A stretch of 64,000 bases of DNA from Bdellovibrio sp047344985. Its GTDB lineage: Bacteria > Bdellovibrionota > Bdellovibrionia > Bdellovibrionales > Bdellovibrionaceae. The stretch lies in assembly GCF_047344985.1 (NCBI RefSeq), contig NZ_CP178861.1:434001-498000 (forward strand), given 5' to 3'. The notes under the pieces were generated by a model. That model was not told where the DNA came from, searched no databases, and was given only the letters and a program-made list of their open reading frames with translations. Shown here in pieces: positions 17,902 to 25,888 of this stretch (position 1 is the first letter of the stretch; each line of letters starts with the position of its first letter). The position numbers were made by a program, and so were the translations under genes.

Positions 17902-18039
17902 AGTAACTTTCCCCCGAAATTTACTAGACTAAAATACGGAAGAAATATGGAAACACTTGAGTCAAAAAGCGGATAAATCGCCGGTATTCTCATTTTGACA
18001 CAGCTAAAGTCCTGCCTCGAAGCGCCGATGTAGGAGGAT

Positions 18040-18549
18040 ATGTTTAAACGTCAGCCAACAGACACGCAGTTTCTTTTTATCACTCTTGTTTTGGTTCTCT
18101 TAATGGGAATTCCGACGTTTCACACGCTGACGGCCAACGATGAATTTTCTAACGATGAACTTGCGCAAAATTCCGCGACAACAATCGGCGAGCGTCGTCC
18201 TGCCAGCATTCCTGCTGTGACAGCGGCGGCGGCGATGGCTCCGGCTATTTCGCACTTCACTCACTATGATGTGAGCTGTGCAAAGAAGGCTTTGAACAAG
18301 TTGGATGTCTCTGGTGGCTTTGTCCAATTTCAGGGAAAAAACTGTCTTAAAAACTTCAAAGATGGCGACATTGAAATCGTCAACAAGAGCAATGGTTACA
18401 CGGCTTCCGTTTTCATCAGCGGGGCTGACAAATATCAAACCGACCTCATCCAGCTGCAAAAGGGCGACAATGAAATTGCGATTCGTTATCGCGAACGCTC
18501 CGGAAAAGCCGTGGAAGAGGTCATCCGCGTGCGTTCTTCACAAATTTAA
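18040..18549 (+). CDS. Exported or membrane-anchored hypothetical protein
   Basis: A 169-residue protein with one hydrophobic segment at about residues 12-30 that could be an uncleaved anchor or signal. An Ala/Pro-rich stretch (about 55-75) precedes a compact domain of about 95 residues containing two cysteines (D-V-S-C-A-K-K and G-K-N-C-L-K-N), which may form a disulfide. The domain ends with strands rich in charged residues (E-V-I-R-V-R). A GGAGG site lies before the ATG. No family is recognised. Confidence 0.75.
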   Translation: MFKRQPTDTQFLFITLVLVLLMGIPTFHTLTANDEFSNDELAQNSATTIGERRPASIPAVTAAAAMAPAISHFTHYDVSCAKKALNKLDVSGGFVQFQGKNCLKNFKDGDIEIVNKSNGYTASVFISGADKYQTDLIQLQKGDNEIAIRYRERSGKAVEEVIRVRSSQI

Positions 18550-18590
18550 CATAAACAAATCAATATCTTAATGCGTGTCGCTAGAGTAGT

Positions 18591-18605
18591 ATCAATTGAA
18601 TTGAT
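18591..18605. promoter_or_regulatory. 15-bp palindrome upstream of the polyprenol-kinase-like gene
   Basis: ATCAATT and AATTGAT flank a single G, giving a perfect dyad about 95 bases before the next start codon. A TTGACA hexamer lies near 18656-18661, but no clear -10 follows. The dyad may be an operator. Confidence 0.35.
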
Positions 18606-18699
18606 ATTCCCTCCCTCTGCCTTTAAGTTAGCCGCGTTGTGCTCGTCTGCGTCCATTTGACAACACTGCTGCAGAGGCTAAAACGGTTGGAATAGATTG

Positions 18700-19365
18700 A
18701 TGATGCTTGAAGGATTTTTACAACCAGTGGATTTAAAAAAACGTTCGGACATTCATTATGCTCGAAAGATTTGGCATATGTCGGGAGTCTTCACGATGTT
18801 CCTCGCTTATGTCTATCTGCCGCCAGCGGTGTCCATGACGATCCTGGTAATTGCATGGGCTCTTTTTGTTCCTTTCGATTTTTTGCGTCAAAAAAACGCA
18901 GCTTTGAATGATTGGGCTGTTCACGCGTTCAAACCAATCATGCGTCAAAGCGAAGTGAAAAAGCTCGCAGGGACAACTTTCCTTTTAACGGGCGTTTTGG
19001 CTGTTGATATTTTGTTCCCTCGTCAGATCGTGGCTTTGACTTTGTTGTTCTTGGCTTTCGCTGATCCGATCGCAAGTTATTTTGGAATCTTGTATGGTAA
19101 AGACAAAATCTTTGGCCACAAATCCATTCAAGGATTCATGGCTGCGTTCTTCGTGTGCGCGGGTGTGACATTCCTCTATTTGCTCTATCATAATTACTTA
19201 ATGGATCGTCTTATTGTGGTGAGTCTTTTTGCGGGCCTCGTGGGAGCGTTTGCAGAGTTGATTCCAATCGGAAAACTCGATGACAATTTGACTCTTCCTC
19301 TGATGAGCGCCGTCGGCCTTACGATCTTGTTTTATTTCTTTGGATTTTTCACCATTGTCGGCTAG
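18700..19365 (+). CDS. CTP-dependent diacylglycerol/polyprenol kinase-like membrane protein
   Basis: A 221-residue protein with six to seven membrane helices. The patterns A-R-K-I-W-H-M-S-G near the start, F-A-D-P-I-A-S-Y-F-G, H-K-S-I-Q-G-F and A-F-A-E-L-I fit the Sec59/Dgk1/phytol kinase family, which phosphorylates lipid alcohols with CTP. Several ATGs stand in tandem (18700, 18703); the first is taken. Lying upstream of pssA, it may supply or recycle phosphatidate or phosphorylated isoprenoids for membrane synthesis. The exact substrate cannot be read from the sequence. Confidence 0.8.
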   Translation: MMLEGFLQPVDLKKRSDIHYARKIWHMSGVFTMFLAYVYLPPAVSMTILVIAWALFVPFDFLRQKNAALNDWAVHAFKPIMRQSEVKKLAGTTFLLTGVLAVDILFPRQIVALTLLFLAFADPIASYFGILYGKDKIFGHKSIQGFMAAFFVCAGVTFLYLLYHNYLMDRLIVVSLFAGLVGAFAELIPIGKLDDNLTLPLMSAVGLTILFYFFGFFTIVG

Positions 19366-19492
19366 GCTGCTGTTGAAAAAGGCCCATCCGACTGCGTTGT
19401 CGGGTCTTATCCTACACTCCGACGTACATTGAGTACGCCTCCGTTGCGGATAAACCCCTCCGCCTTGCGGCTGAACCTTTTTGAACAGCAGC
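19366..19492. repeat. 127-bp intergenic palindromic element A
   Basis: Arms of 17 bases (19366-19382, starting GCTGCTGTTGAAAAAGG, and 19476-19492) are inverted repeats with one mismatch. They enclose about 93 GC-rich bases. The element begins directly after the stop of the kinase-like gene and ends 16 bases before pssA. Its end resembles dispersed intergenic repeats of proteobacteria with a CTTTTTxAACAGC end. It could act as a partial terminator or RNA-stabilising hairpin. Confidence 0.75.
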
Positions 19493-19508
19493 AAGTTGTC
19501 GGAGATTT

Positions 19509-20357
19509 ATGGCTATTGAAACTCAATTAGATTCTGAAGATGTTAGAGCACAACGTTTGGCGATGTACATTTACATCCTTCCAAACTTGATGACGACGGG
19601 AAATTTGTTTTCCGGTTTCTTCGCAGTAATTCAATCCATCAAAGGAAATTATCTTTACGCAGCTTACGCGATTGTTGTCGCGGCGGTATTTGACCAGCTT
19701 GACGGTCGCTTGGCGCGTTTGACTCGTTCAACAAGTAAGTTCGGTGCTGAATACGATTCTTTGTGTGACCTTGTGAGCTTCGGTATGGCTCCGGGCGTTT
19801 TGTTGTTCTTATGGGCTTTGCAACCGTTCGGCCGTTTGGGTTGGGTGGCGTGCTTCTTGTTTGTCGCTTGTGGTGCTCTTCGTTTGGCGCGCTTTAACGT
19901 GCAAGCCAATGTGGTTGAGAAAAACTATTTCCAAGGTCTGCCAATTCCCATGGCCGCAGGTATCGTGGCGTCGTCTGTTTTGGCATTCCAAGATTTGGAA
20001 CTAGAACCGCTTGGTAACTATGGTCTTTTGATCATGACGATTTTATTGGCCCTTGTGATGGTCAGCAATTTCCGCTTCCGCAGCTTTAAAGATTTGGATT
20101 TGAAAGAGCGCCTGCCATTCCGTTACCTCATCTTGGGTGTCGGTGTGTTGGTTGTCGTAGCACTTCGTCCTGAAGTGATGCTCTTTGTTCTTTTCATGGG
20201 CTATGCCGCATTGGGCGCAGTCTTTGGTATCTTCAGACTTGGTAAAAATATTCGTAAGATTAAGCCGAGTGTGTACGCTCCAGCACAAGTGCACGAGAGC
20301 GACTTAGTCCTCGAAGAAGAGGAAGAAGAGGCCAAGAAAGATGAAAAGAAAACTTAA
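19509..20357 (+). CDS. pssA: CDP-diacylglycerol-serine O-phosphatidyltransferase
   Basis: A 282-residue integral membrane enzyme that makes phosphatidylserine, the precursor of phosphatidylethanolamine, from CDP-diacylglycerol and L-serine. The CDP-alcohol phosphotransferase signature is complete: D62-x2-D65-G66-x2-A69-R70-x8-G79-x3-D83-x3-D87. The N-terminal I-L-P-N-L-M-T-T-G-N helix is typical of PssA, and about eight membrane helices follow. An acidic C-terminal tail (L-E-E-E-E-E-E) is unusual and overlaps the start of asd by 17 bases, so the two are co-translated. Confidence 0.93.
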   Translation: MAIETQLDSEDVRAQRLAMYIYILPNLMTTGNLFSGFFAVIQSIKGNYLYAAYAIVVAAVFDQLDGRLARLTRSTSKFGAEYDSLCDLVSFGMAPGVLLFLWALQPFGRLGWVACFLFVACGALRLARFNVQANVVEKNYFQGLPIPMAAGIVASSVLAFQDLELEPLGNYGLLIMTILLALVMVSNFRFRSFKDLDLKERLPFRYLILGVGVLVVVALRPEVMLFVLFMGYAALGAVFGIFRLGKNIRKIKPSVYAPAQVHESDLVLEEEEEEAKKDEKKT

Positions 20358-21348
20358 AGTCGGAGTGGTCGGCGCGACCGGAATGGTCGGCCAAACGTTC
20401 ATGAACATCTTAGCAGAGCGCGAGTTCCCAATCGAGGAACTGCGCCCTTTTGCTTCCGAAAACTCATTGGGAAAAAAGATCGAGCTGCAAGGCAAGGCTT
20501 GGCCCGTGCAAGTTTTAAAAGAAGGATGTTTCGACGGCCTCGATTTAGTTTTCTTTTCTTCCGGAGATGACATCTCTAAAGAATGGGCTCCAAAGGCAGT
20601 GAAAGCCGGAGCGTTTGCAGTGGATAACTCAGCCGCCTTCCGCATGGACCCGAACACAGTGTTGGTCGTTCCCGAAGTGAATGGCCACCTGGTCGATAAA
20701 AATTCAAAACCACAGATTATCGCAAATCCCAACTGTTCAACAATTCAGTTGGTAGTCGCGTTGAAACCTCTTCAAGAAAAATTCGGTTTGGAAGAAGTGC
20801 GAGTCAGTACATATCAAGCGGTGAGCGGCGCCGGTCAAGGTGGTTACGACGAACTTCTTGAACAAACAGCGAACCACGACAAACCTCAAGATCCAAAAAC
20901 ATTCCCGCACACGATCTTGTTCAACTGCATCCCACAAATCGGCTCGTTCGGTGATGATGGTTACTGCAGTGAAGAAGTCAAAATCATGAAAGAGACCAGA
21001 AAAATTTTAGGCCAGGAAAACCTAAAAGTTTCAGCATTCACAGTGCGTATCCCAGCATTGAATGCGCACAGTGAATCCGTATGGGTCACACTCAACAGAG
21101 CCGCAAATCGCGACGAAGTGATGACAGCTCTTTCAGGATTTGAAGGCATCGTCGTCCAAGACGAACCAAAGAAAAGCGTCTACCCATTAGCAAGAGACGT
21201 TTCCGGAAAAGACCCGGTTTACGTAGGCCGCGTCCACCGCGACCCAGAAAACCCAAAAATGTACCTAATGTGGGTCGTATCAGACAACATCCGCAAAGGT
21301 GCAGCCCTCAATGGAATTCAAATCGCGGAGAAGATCTTTTTTAGTTAG
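20341..21348 (+). CDS. asd: Aspartate-semialdehyde dehydrogenase
   Basis: A 335-residue enzyme reducing aspartyl phosphate to aspartate semialdehyde with NADPH, the branch point to lysine/diaminopimelate, threonine and methionine. The nucleotide-binding motif G-A-T-G-M-V-G-Q lies at the N-terminus. The catalytic cysteine is Cys132 in N-P-N-C-S-T-I-Q. G-A-G-Q-G-G and the late H-S-E-S substrate loop are also present. Length fits the family. The start lies inside the pssA reading frame (17-base overlap), linking cell-wall precursor and phospholipid synthesis in one transcript. Confidence 0.95.
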   Translation: MKRKLKVGVVGATGMVGQTFMNILAEREFPIEELRPFASENSLGKKIELQGKAWPVQVLKEGCFDGLDLVFFSSGDDISKEWAPKAVKAGAFAVDNSAAFRMDPNTVLVVPEVNGHLVDKNSKPQIIANPNCSTIQLVVALKPLQEKFGLEEVRVSTYQAVSGAGQGGYDELLEQTANHDKPQDPKTFPHTILFNCIPQIGSFGDDGYCSEEVKIMKETRKILGQENLKVSAFTVRIPALNAHSESVWVTLNRAANRDEVMTALSGFEGIVVQDEPKKSVYPLARDVSGKDPVYVGRVHRDPENPKMYLMWVVSDNIRKGAALNGIQIAEKIFFS

Positions 21349-21357
21349 TTCCGGGTG

Positions 21358-21493
21358 CGGAATTTAACCAGCTAAATCCCTTACCTATCCGGTCACTGCT
21401 CAGACAGTCCTCGCGGACGCGATCCCTTTGGGATCTGCTGCTGCGGAACTCGCGATGCCCGAATAGGTAAGGGATTTAGCTGGTTAAATTCCG
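21358..21493. repeat. 136-bp long-armed palindromic element B
   Basis: Two 31-base arms (21358-21388 and 21463-21493) are perfect inverted repeats and enclose 74 bases. The inner part contains its own small hairpin (GATCCC-TTT-GGGATC). The element starts 10 bases after the asd stop. As RNA it would form an extremely stable stem, so it may end or protect the asd transcript. Confidence 0.9.
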
Positions 21494-21618
21494 AACGCAA
21501 CTATCTCCAAAAGCGTCTCGGCAATTTAAATCCATCTCGCTTGGGACATGTTGATGTGTCCTCAAATAGCGCGATTTTCAAGCTACAAAATAATGTTCTA
21601 GTTACTGAACTTCGTCGG

Positions 21619-21754
21619 CAGTGTGGGTGTAGGAGCCTTAGGCACTTCCGCGGAGTCAGACCTCCGCGCCGACACGATGTCGTATCAAAGCGCGGCGAGG
21701 CAGGATGCCGTGTCTGACGGAGAGGGAGTGCCTAAGGCTCCTACACCCACACTG
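21619..21754. repeat. 136-bp long-armed palindromic element C
   Basis: Two 28-base arms (21619-21646 and 21727-21754) are perfect inverted repeats enclosing 80 bases. The total length equals that of element B. The arm sequences differ from element B, yet the inner parts share short words in the same order (TCAGAC, CGCG-like, then CGAT, later GATGCC), suggesting common origin. Confidence 0.9.
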
Positions 21755-21899
21755 ACGTACCGAGAGCTCACGTATCTGGATCTTGTTTTGAACGTCTCTG
21801 AATGTTGCGACAAAAGTCTTGGAGGGTGGGTTTTTTTGACTTCCGGACTTTGGCATGGTTCGATTAAGTATGGCTCTATTTCCAAGGATTGGAATTCAG

Positions 21900-23273
21900 A
21901 TGGGATCTGTTAAGGCTAAAGCTTTTATGGCTTTGGTTGGTGGTCTTTTTATTTCTTCTTCTAGCTTTGCCACGATGACTTTGGTGTCTATCAGTGGGGC
22001 TTCTAATCAAGATATTTCGGATGCTACTAAGCCTAAGATTTATGGTGGTTTTGCTGGAACTTGTGCTTCCGGAATGGATGGGACTAGTACTTGTGATAGT
22101 TGCACGGGTGCTGATATCGGTGGCTCGAAGCTTTGGCCTTGTAATAAGACAAACGCTTATGTGAATTTGAATCTTGTTATTCGTACGTCTTTTCAAGGCG
22201 CTGCGGGAACGAGCCCTTCTCCGTTTGTAAAGGTTGGAGAAGATAAAATAAACGCCGTTACACAAACTGTTGAGGATGGTGGAACCATTCTTAATACACA
22301 AATCCCTTGGGGAACATTGTGTGGGGCCGCGAATAACGACAGCAATTGTAAAGCAAGCTTCAGTAAGGACCTTACCGTTGGAATTGATACCACAAGCAAC
22401 GGAACCACTACGACTGAGTCTTTAACATTTACAGTGACTGTTCGTTATGTTGATAGCACTACTCCGGGAACAGAGTGGTTCTACACAGATTGCAATACGA
22501 CGGCGTCAGCGGATAACAGTGGCTTCTGTCATTTCAAAGCTTACCCTGGCGACGGAAAAATCTATGCTGATGAGCTTGTGATTTCTGCAACAAAACTGGC
22601 AACCCCTTTAGGGGGTCTTGAATATTCAAATCTAGTGTTCTTCACTGAGGCAGAACAAACGACGGGTGAAGCGGAAACGGCCATTCTCGCTCGTCTTTCC
22701 AACGCTTCAACTTACTACAGTGTTTCTGTAAATAAATCCGCAGATCCTCCGGTCGCGGATGATCGCATCACAGGCCTTGATAATGGCGTTCACTACTGCA
22801 CGGTCATGGCGAATCAAGATACCACGGGAATTATTTCTTTCTTTACGCCCATTCCTGGAACACCGGGATCTCCAGTAACGGTGGCAGAGCTTTGCACGAC
22901 GCCATCGGAAGTGATCGGTCTTCTTGATGATAAGCACTGTTTTATTGCGACAGCGGCTTTTGGCAGCGACATGGCTCCGGAAGTTCAAAGCTTTAGAGAT
23001 TTCCGTAACAAATTCTTACTCACGCATTCTTGGGGCCGTTCGTTTGTAAAATTCTATTACAAGCACAGTCCTTATTACGCCAATCTCATTGCCGAAAGTG
23101 AAGTAAGCAAAGGCTTTGTACGCGTCGGACTTTGGCCTCTTTTATTTTTTGCACGCATGAGTGTGGCTTTTGGATTCTGGACGACTCTTGTTATCTTATC
23201 TTTGGCGACACTTTCAATTATCGAACTTTATCGCCGTCTGGTTCTGGGAAGAAGATTCCGAGGTGAGCTGTGA
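21900..23273 (+). CDS. Exported protein with CFI-box C-terminal domain and membrane anchor
   Basis: A 457-residue protein. The ATG at 21900 is chosen because a clean signal peptide (A-F-M-A-L-V-G-G-L-F-I-S-S-S-S-F-A) follows at once; an upstream ATG would add 15 non-signal residues. The long extracytoplasmic part contains several Cys residues, is rich in Thr/Ser and resembles surface proteins. Near residue 350 comes C-F-I-A-T-A-A-F-G-S, the CFI-box, followed by the family's F-R-D-F-R-N-K-F-L, S-P-Y-Y-A-N-L-I and a closing hydrophobic helix with basic residues. The CFI-box C-terminal region is thought to be a sorting or anchoring signal. It overlaps the next gene by four bases. Confidence 0.85.
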   Translation: MGSVKAKAFMALVGGLFISSSSFATMTLVSISGASNQDISDATKPKIYGGFAGTCASGMDGTSTCDSCTGADIGGSKLWPCNKTNAYVNLNLVIRTSFQGAAGTSPSPFVKVGEDKINAVTQTVEDGGTILNTQIPWGTLCGAANNDSNCKASFSKDLTVGIDTTSNGTTTTESLTFTVTVRYVDSTTPGTEWFYTDCNTTASADNSGFCHFKAYPGDGKIYADELVISATKLATPLGGLEYSNLVFFTEAEQTTGEAETAILARLSNASTYYSVSVNKSADPPVADDRITGLDNGVHYCTVMANQDTTGIISFFTPIPGTPGSPVTVAELCTTPSEVIGLLDDKHCFIATAAFGSDMAPEVQSFRDFRNKFLLTHSWGRSFVKFYYKHSPYYANLIAESEVSKGFVRVGLWPLLFFARMSVAFGFWTTLVILSLATLSIIELYRRLVLGRRFRGEL

Positions 23274-24370
23274 GATCCTGGCCAAAATACGTCGTTGCAT
23301 TGCTTGCCGTCGTTTCCTTTCATACCGTTCGTGCTCAAGAAGAATCTGCTCCGCAAGAACCTCCTTTTGTGCAGGAAGAAAATGAATTTGATACTCTTCA
23401 GAATGCACCGACTTCTCCGGATGAAGCGGAAGCTCTGTCCATTGAAGACGAAATCAAAAGTTCTGAGCCTGAAGCTCCTGCAAAAAAAGAAACCGTGAAT
23501 TTGAACGAGCAACCTAAGTCCGACAAAAAATTGGAAGAAGAGTTGCAACTTGAAGAAGAACCGCAAGCCCCTGTTGTGGAAGAAGCTCCAGCAGTGATTC
23601 CTGCTGAACCGGTTGTCGAAGTAAAACCTGTGCAACAAGCACAGCCTTCCAATGTGGTTCAACGCACTTCCAAAGGTGGTGTGGAATACATTCACCATCC
23701 GCAAGCCGCCAAAGGACTTATCGCCATCACCAAAGAAGGCGCTTACGTTTATAAAACAAAAGAGACTGGCAAGTACGATCAAACAGGTTCCTTCCGTTTT
23801 GGAATGATGGACCCGCCAAAAATCACAGCCGCCGATGGAACGACGTTTGAGATGATGTACTCTGACGGTCAACAGCCGGTGATGATGTTTGATTATGAGT
23901 GGCAACCTTTTTCCGGTTACGGAAAATTGGGTGTGCAAGCCGGTGTTGGATTCTTAGTCGCGCACGGAAACGGTCGCTTCGTGGATGCATCCATGGGCGG
24001 ACTGACTCCGAAAGAAAAATACACTTTCGTAGCCATTCCTTTAAACGTAGGTATCGTCTATCGTTTGGAGTGGATGTCACGCCAATGGCTCGCTCCTTAT
24101 GTCGCGGGTGGCGGAACTTACGTCGCTGTGGGTGAATTCCGCGACGACGGAAAAACACCGTCAGCGGTCGGAACTCCGGGAGCTTACGGAGCTGCGGGAA
24201 TGTTGTTTAATATCTCTGCGATGAATAGAGACACGGCTTTCACTCTTCGCTCTGAATACGGCATTTCAAATTTATGGGTGTCTTTGGATTATCGTTATCT
24301 GAATACATTTAACGAAGACTTGGATTTCACATCGAGCATCGTTGGCGCCGGTGTGGTGGTCGATTACTAA
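23270..24370 (+). CDS. Outer-membrane beta-barrel protein with Glu/Pro-rich stalk
   Basis: A 366-residue protein with GTG start inside the stop of the CFI-box gene (GTGA overlap). A signal peptide ends near V-R-A-Q. Residues about 24-125 are a Glu/Pro/Ala-rich low-complexity stalk. From about 150 the sequence alternates as amphipathic strands with Gly/aromatic turns and ends in a barrel-like strand (V-G-A-G-V-V-V-D-Y). The tight coupling suggests that the barrel and CFI-box protein act together at the surface, for example as display or secretion partners. No specific family is recognised. Confidence 0.75.
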   Translation: MRSWPKYVVALLAVVSFHTVRAQEESAPQEPPFVQEENEFDTLQNAPTSPDEAEALSIEDEIKSSEPEAPAKKETVNLNEQPKSDKKLEEELQLEEEPQAPVVEEAPAVIPAEPVVEVKPVQQAQPSNVVQRTSKGGVEYIHHPQAAKGLIAITKEGAYVYKTKETGKYDQTGSFRFGMMDPPKITAADGTTFEMMYSDGQQPVMMFDYEWQPFSGYGKLGVQAGVGFLVAHGNGRFVDASMGGLTPKEKYTFVAIPLNVGIVYRLEWMSRQWLAPYVAGGGTYVAVGEFRDDGKTPSAVGTPGAYGAAGMLFNISAMNRDTAFTLRSEYGISNLWVSLDYRYLNTFNEDLDFTSSIVGAGVVVDY

Positions 24371-24393
24371 ATGATTTTTCTAAAATTTAAATA

Positions 24394-24432
24394 CAAAAAA
24401 ACCCGAGGTCGTCGTGACACTCGGGTTTTTCA
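24394..24432. terminator. Bidirectional Rho-independent terminator
   Basis: AAAAACCCGAG and CTCGGGTTTTT pair around a GTCGTCGTGACA loop. It stands between two convergent genes with A and T runs on both sides, so it can serve both. Confidence 0.88.
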
Positions 24433-24452
24433 TTTTGCTCAATTAGAAAAGA

Positions 24453-24950
24453 CTAGCGAGATTGATCAAGCGCGATTTCCATGCGGTTGATACCAAGATT
24501 CACACCAAGACCTTTTGCGAATTGCAAAGACACTTTCAATGCCATCTCAGGAAGGTCTACGCGAGTTGCCGTGATGATACCAACACCACCAAGAACCGCA
24601 CCTTGAGCTTGTGCTACATAGTATGTGCCCAAGATTGATTCTGGATTGCTGTCAAACAATGCGATCTCTGCCGCTTGACCTGTCAATTCCATGCGACCGA
24701 TGGCTACTTGCGGAGAAAGCGGAGCTGCTTTCATAGAGACTGTCACAGGGTAGTGAGCAGTTTGACCTGTGAGGCTCACGCAGTTCAAATCACCGCGGCC
24801 TTCGTAAGAGTATTTACCCAAGATCACTTTGAAGCCGTGAGCCGTTCCTTTGAAACCCAAGTTACATGCCCATGCTGGAGCCGTGTATGCTTGAGCTTGT
24901 GCTGCACCCAATACCAACGCGATTGCTACAAATAGTTTTTTCATTTTCAT
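24453..24950 (-). CDS. Small exported hypothetical protein
   Basis: A 165-residue secreted or periplasmic protein. The ATG at 24950 is preceded by AAAGGAGA, and a standard signal peptide ends at A-Q-A-Q-A. The mature protein has two Cys residues (W-A-C-N, D-L-N-C) that could form a disulfide, and alternates short beta strands with Gly-rich turns. A longer open frame upstream exists but lacks a ribosome site and would bury the signal peptide. Divergent from the TIGR02147 regulator gene, with paired GGGAC dyads in the gap, so joint or mutual control is plausible. Confidence 0.75.
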   Translation of the reverse strand: MKMKKLFVAIALVLGAAQAQAYTAPAWACNLGFKGTAHGFKVILGKYSYEGRGDLNCVSLTGQTAHYPVTVSMKAAPLSPQVAIGRMELTGQAAEIALFDSNPESILGTYYVAQAQGAVLGGVGIITATRVDLPEMALKVSLQFAKGLGVNLGINRMEIALDQSR

Positions 24951-25039
24951 TTCTCCTTTAATAAGGTTGTTTTGTTTTTGTTTCGTATCTCGGAACACGA
25001 CTAGAAGTATCCGACCTGAATTCCGGTGTCTAGACCCTG

Positions 25040-25086
25040 GTCGGGACATAGTGTCCCGACTTTTAAAAACGGGACAATCCGTCCCG
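25040..25086. promoter_or_regulatory. Two GGGAC dyads in the divergent gap
   Basis: The first site has 9-base arms GTCGGGACA (25040-25048) and TGTCCCGAC (25052-25060) around TAG. The second has CGGGAC (25070-25075) and GTCCCG (25081-25086) around five bases. The centres are about 28 bases apart. They lie between a small secreted-protein gene and a regulator gene, which suits an operator pair. Confidence 0.6.
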
Positions 25087-25126
25087 AGAGCTTGCATTTA
25101 AACAGGGTTTGAGCTAGTAATGCGGC

Positions 25127-25888
25127 ATGGAAATGACTGTAAAAAATCTATTAATCCAGGAATTAGCGAAAAGACAGATGCGCAATTCCGCTTATTCCAT
25201 CCGTGCATTTGCCCGCGATTTAGATGTCGGCGTGACAAGTCTTTCAGATGTTCTCGCTGGAAAAAGATCTCTCTCTAAATCCAATGTGCAAAAAGTGATG
25301 GATAAACTTTTGATCTCTCCTCTGGAAAAAGAGCAGATTTGGGCGAGCTACAAAGAAACCGCGGCACGTACGGAAGTCGACGATCGCACCATGCTCGATG
25401 AAGACACGTTTCGTCTGATTGCGGATTGGCATTATATAGCGATTCTGAATCTCGCAAAGCTTAAGACAAACTCCGCAAAGCCGGAATGGATTGCTGAACG
25501 TCTTAATATAAAGATTGAAGAAGCCGAAGTCGCTTTAGAGCGCCTCTTTAGATTGGAGCTCATAAAAAAAGTGCGCGGGCGCATGGAGCGCACAGTAAAA
25601 CCATTAACAACTTCTAATGAAATTCCTTCAGCGGCAATTAGAAAGCATCACAGTCAAAATCTGCGCCTGGCGGAAGAATCATTACACCGAGATCCCGTCA
25701 ATACGCGGGAATTCGGCTCTGTGACAATGGCCGTGAACCCGGAAAAATTGCCACAGGCCAAGGAAATCCTACTAAAGACTCGTAAAAAAATAGCTAGTTT
25801 GCTAGAAGAGGGCGAAGTTTCTGAAGTCTATACGCTCTCTTTTCAACTGTTTCCTCTTACTAAACTTCAGAGGGAATCGGAGGACTAA
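25127..25888 (+). CDS. TIGR02147/DUF4423-family regulator-like protein
   Basis: A 253-residue soluble protein. The N-terminal S-I-R-A-F-A-R-D-L-D-V-G-V-T-S-L-S-D-V-L is a helix-turn-helix, followed by A-G-K-R-S-L-S and a middle A-D-W-H-Y-I-A-I-L-N-L region that defines the TIGR02147 family. Members are abundant in Bdellovibrio and Fibrobacter and often neighbour secreted-protein genes. Its stop is directly followed by the ATG of the HExxH exported protein, so the two are one operon. It is the natural candidate to bind the dyads upstream of its own start. Confidence 0.85.
   Translation: MEMTVKNLLIQELAKRQMRNSAYSIRAFARDLDVGVTSLSDVLAGKRSLSKSNVQKVMDKLLISPLEKEQIWASYKETAARTEVDDRTMLDEDTFRLIADWHYIAILNLAKLKTNSAKPEWIAERLNIKIEEAEVALERLFRLELIKKVRGRMERTVKPLTTSNEIPSAAIRKHHSQNLRLAEESLHRDPVNTREFGSVTMAVNPEKLPQAKEILLKTRKKIASLLEEGEVSEVYTLSFQLFPLTKLQRESED

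Larger units (their letters stand above)
21349..21899. other. 551-bp gene-free region with two long palindromes
   Basis: Between asd and the CFI-box gene there is no credible coding frame. The region holds the two 136-bp palindromic elements listed separately, about 125 bases of AT-richer spacer between them, and a 145-base leader after the second. TTGACT at about 21836 could be a -35 for the next gene, but the -10 is weak. An open frame of 96 codons here runs straight through a palindrome and has no ribosome site. Confidence 0.6.

Noticed and set aside
17447..17932. Plus-strand Pro/Glu-rich frame of 161 codons opposite the Ig-like lipoprotein
   Set aside because: It is the mirror of the Gly/Ser linker; the lipoprotein on the minus strand has a signal peptide and domain.
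18550..18699. Possible tRNA or small RNA in the gap before the polyprenol-kinase-like gene
   Set aside because: No cloverleaf, T-loop GTTCGA or terminator could be made; only a short palindrome is clear.
19198..19494. Minus-strand frame of 98 codons across element A
   Set aside because: It overlaps the end of the kinase-like gene and the palindrome, and its composition is not protein-like.
21623..21913. Frame of 96 codons across palindrome C
   Set aside because: It runs through both arms of the inverted repeat, has no ribosome site and overlaps the start of the CFI-box gene.
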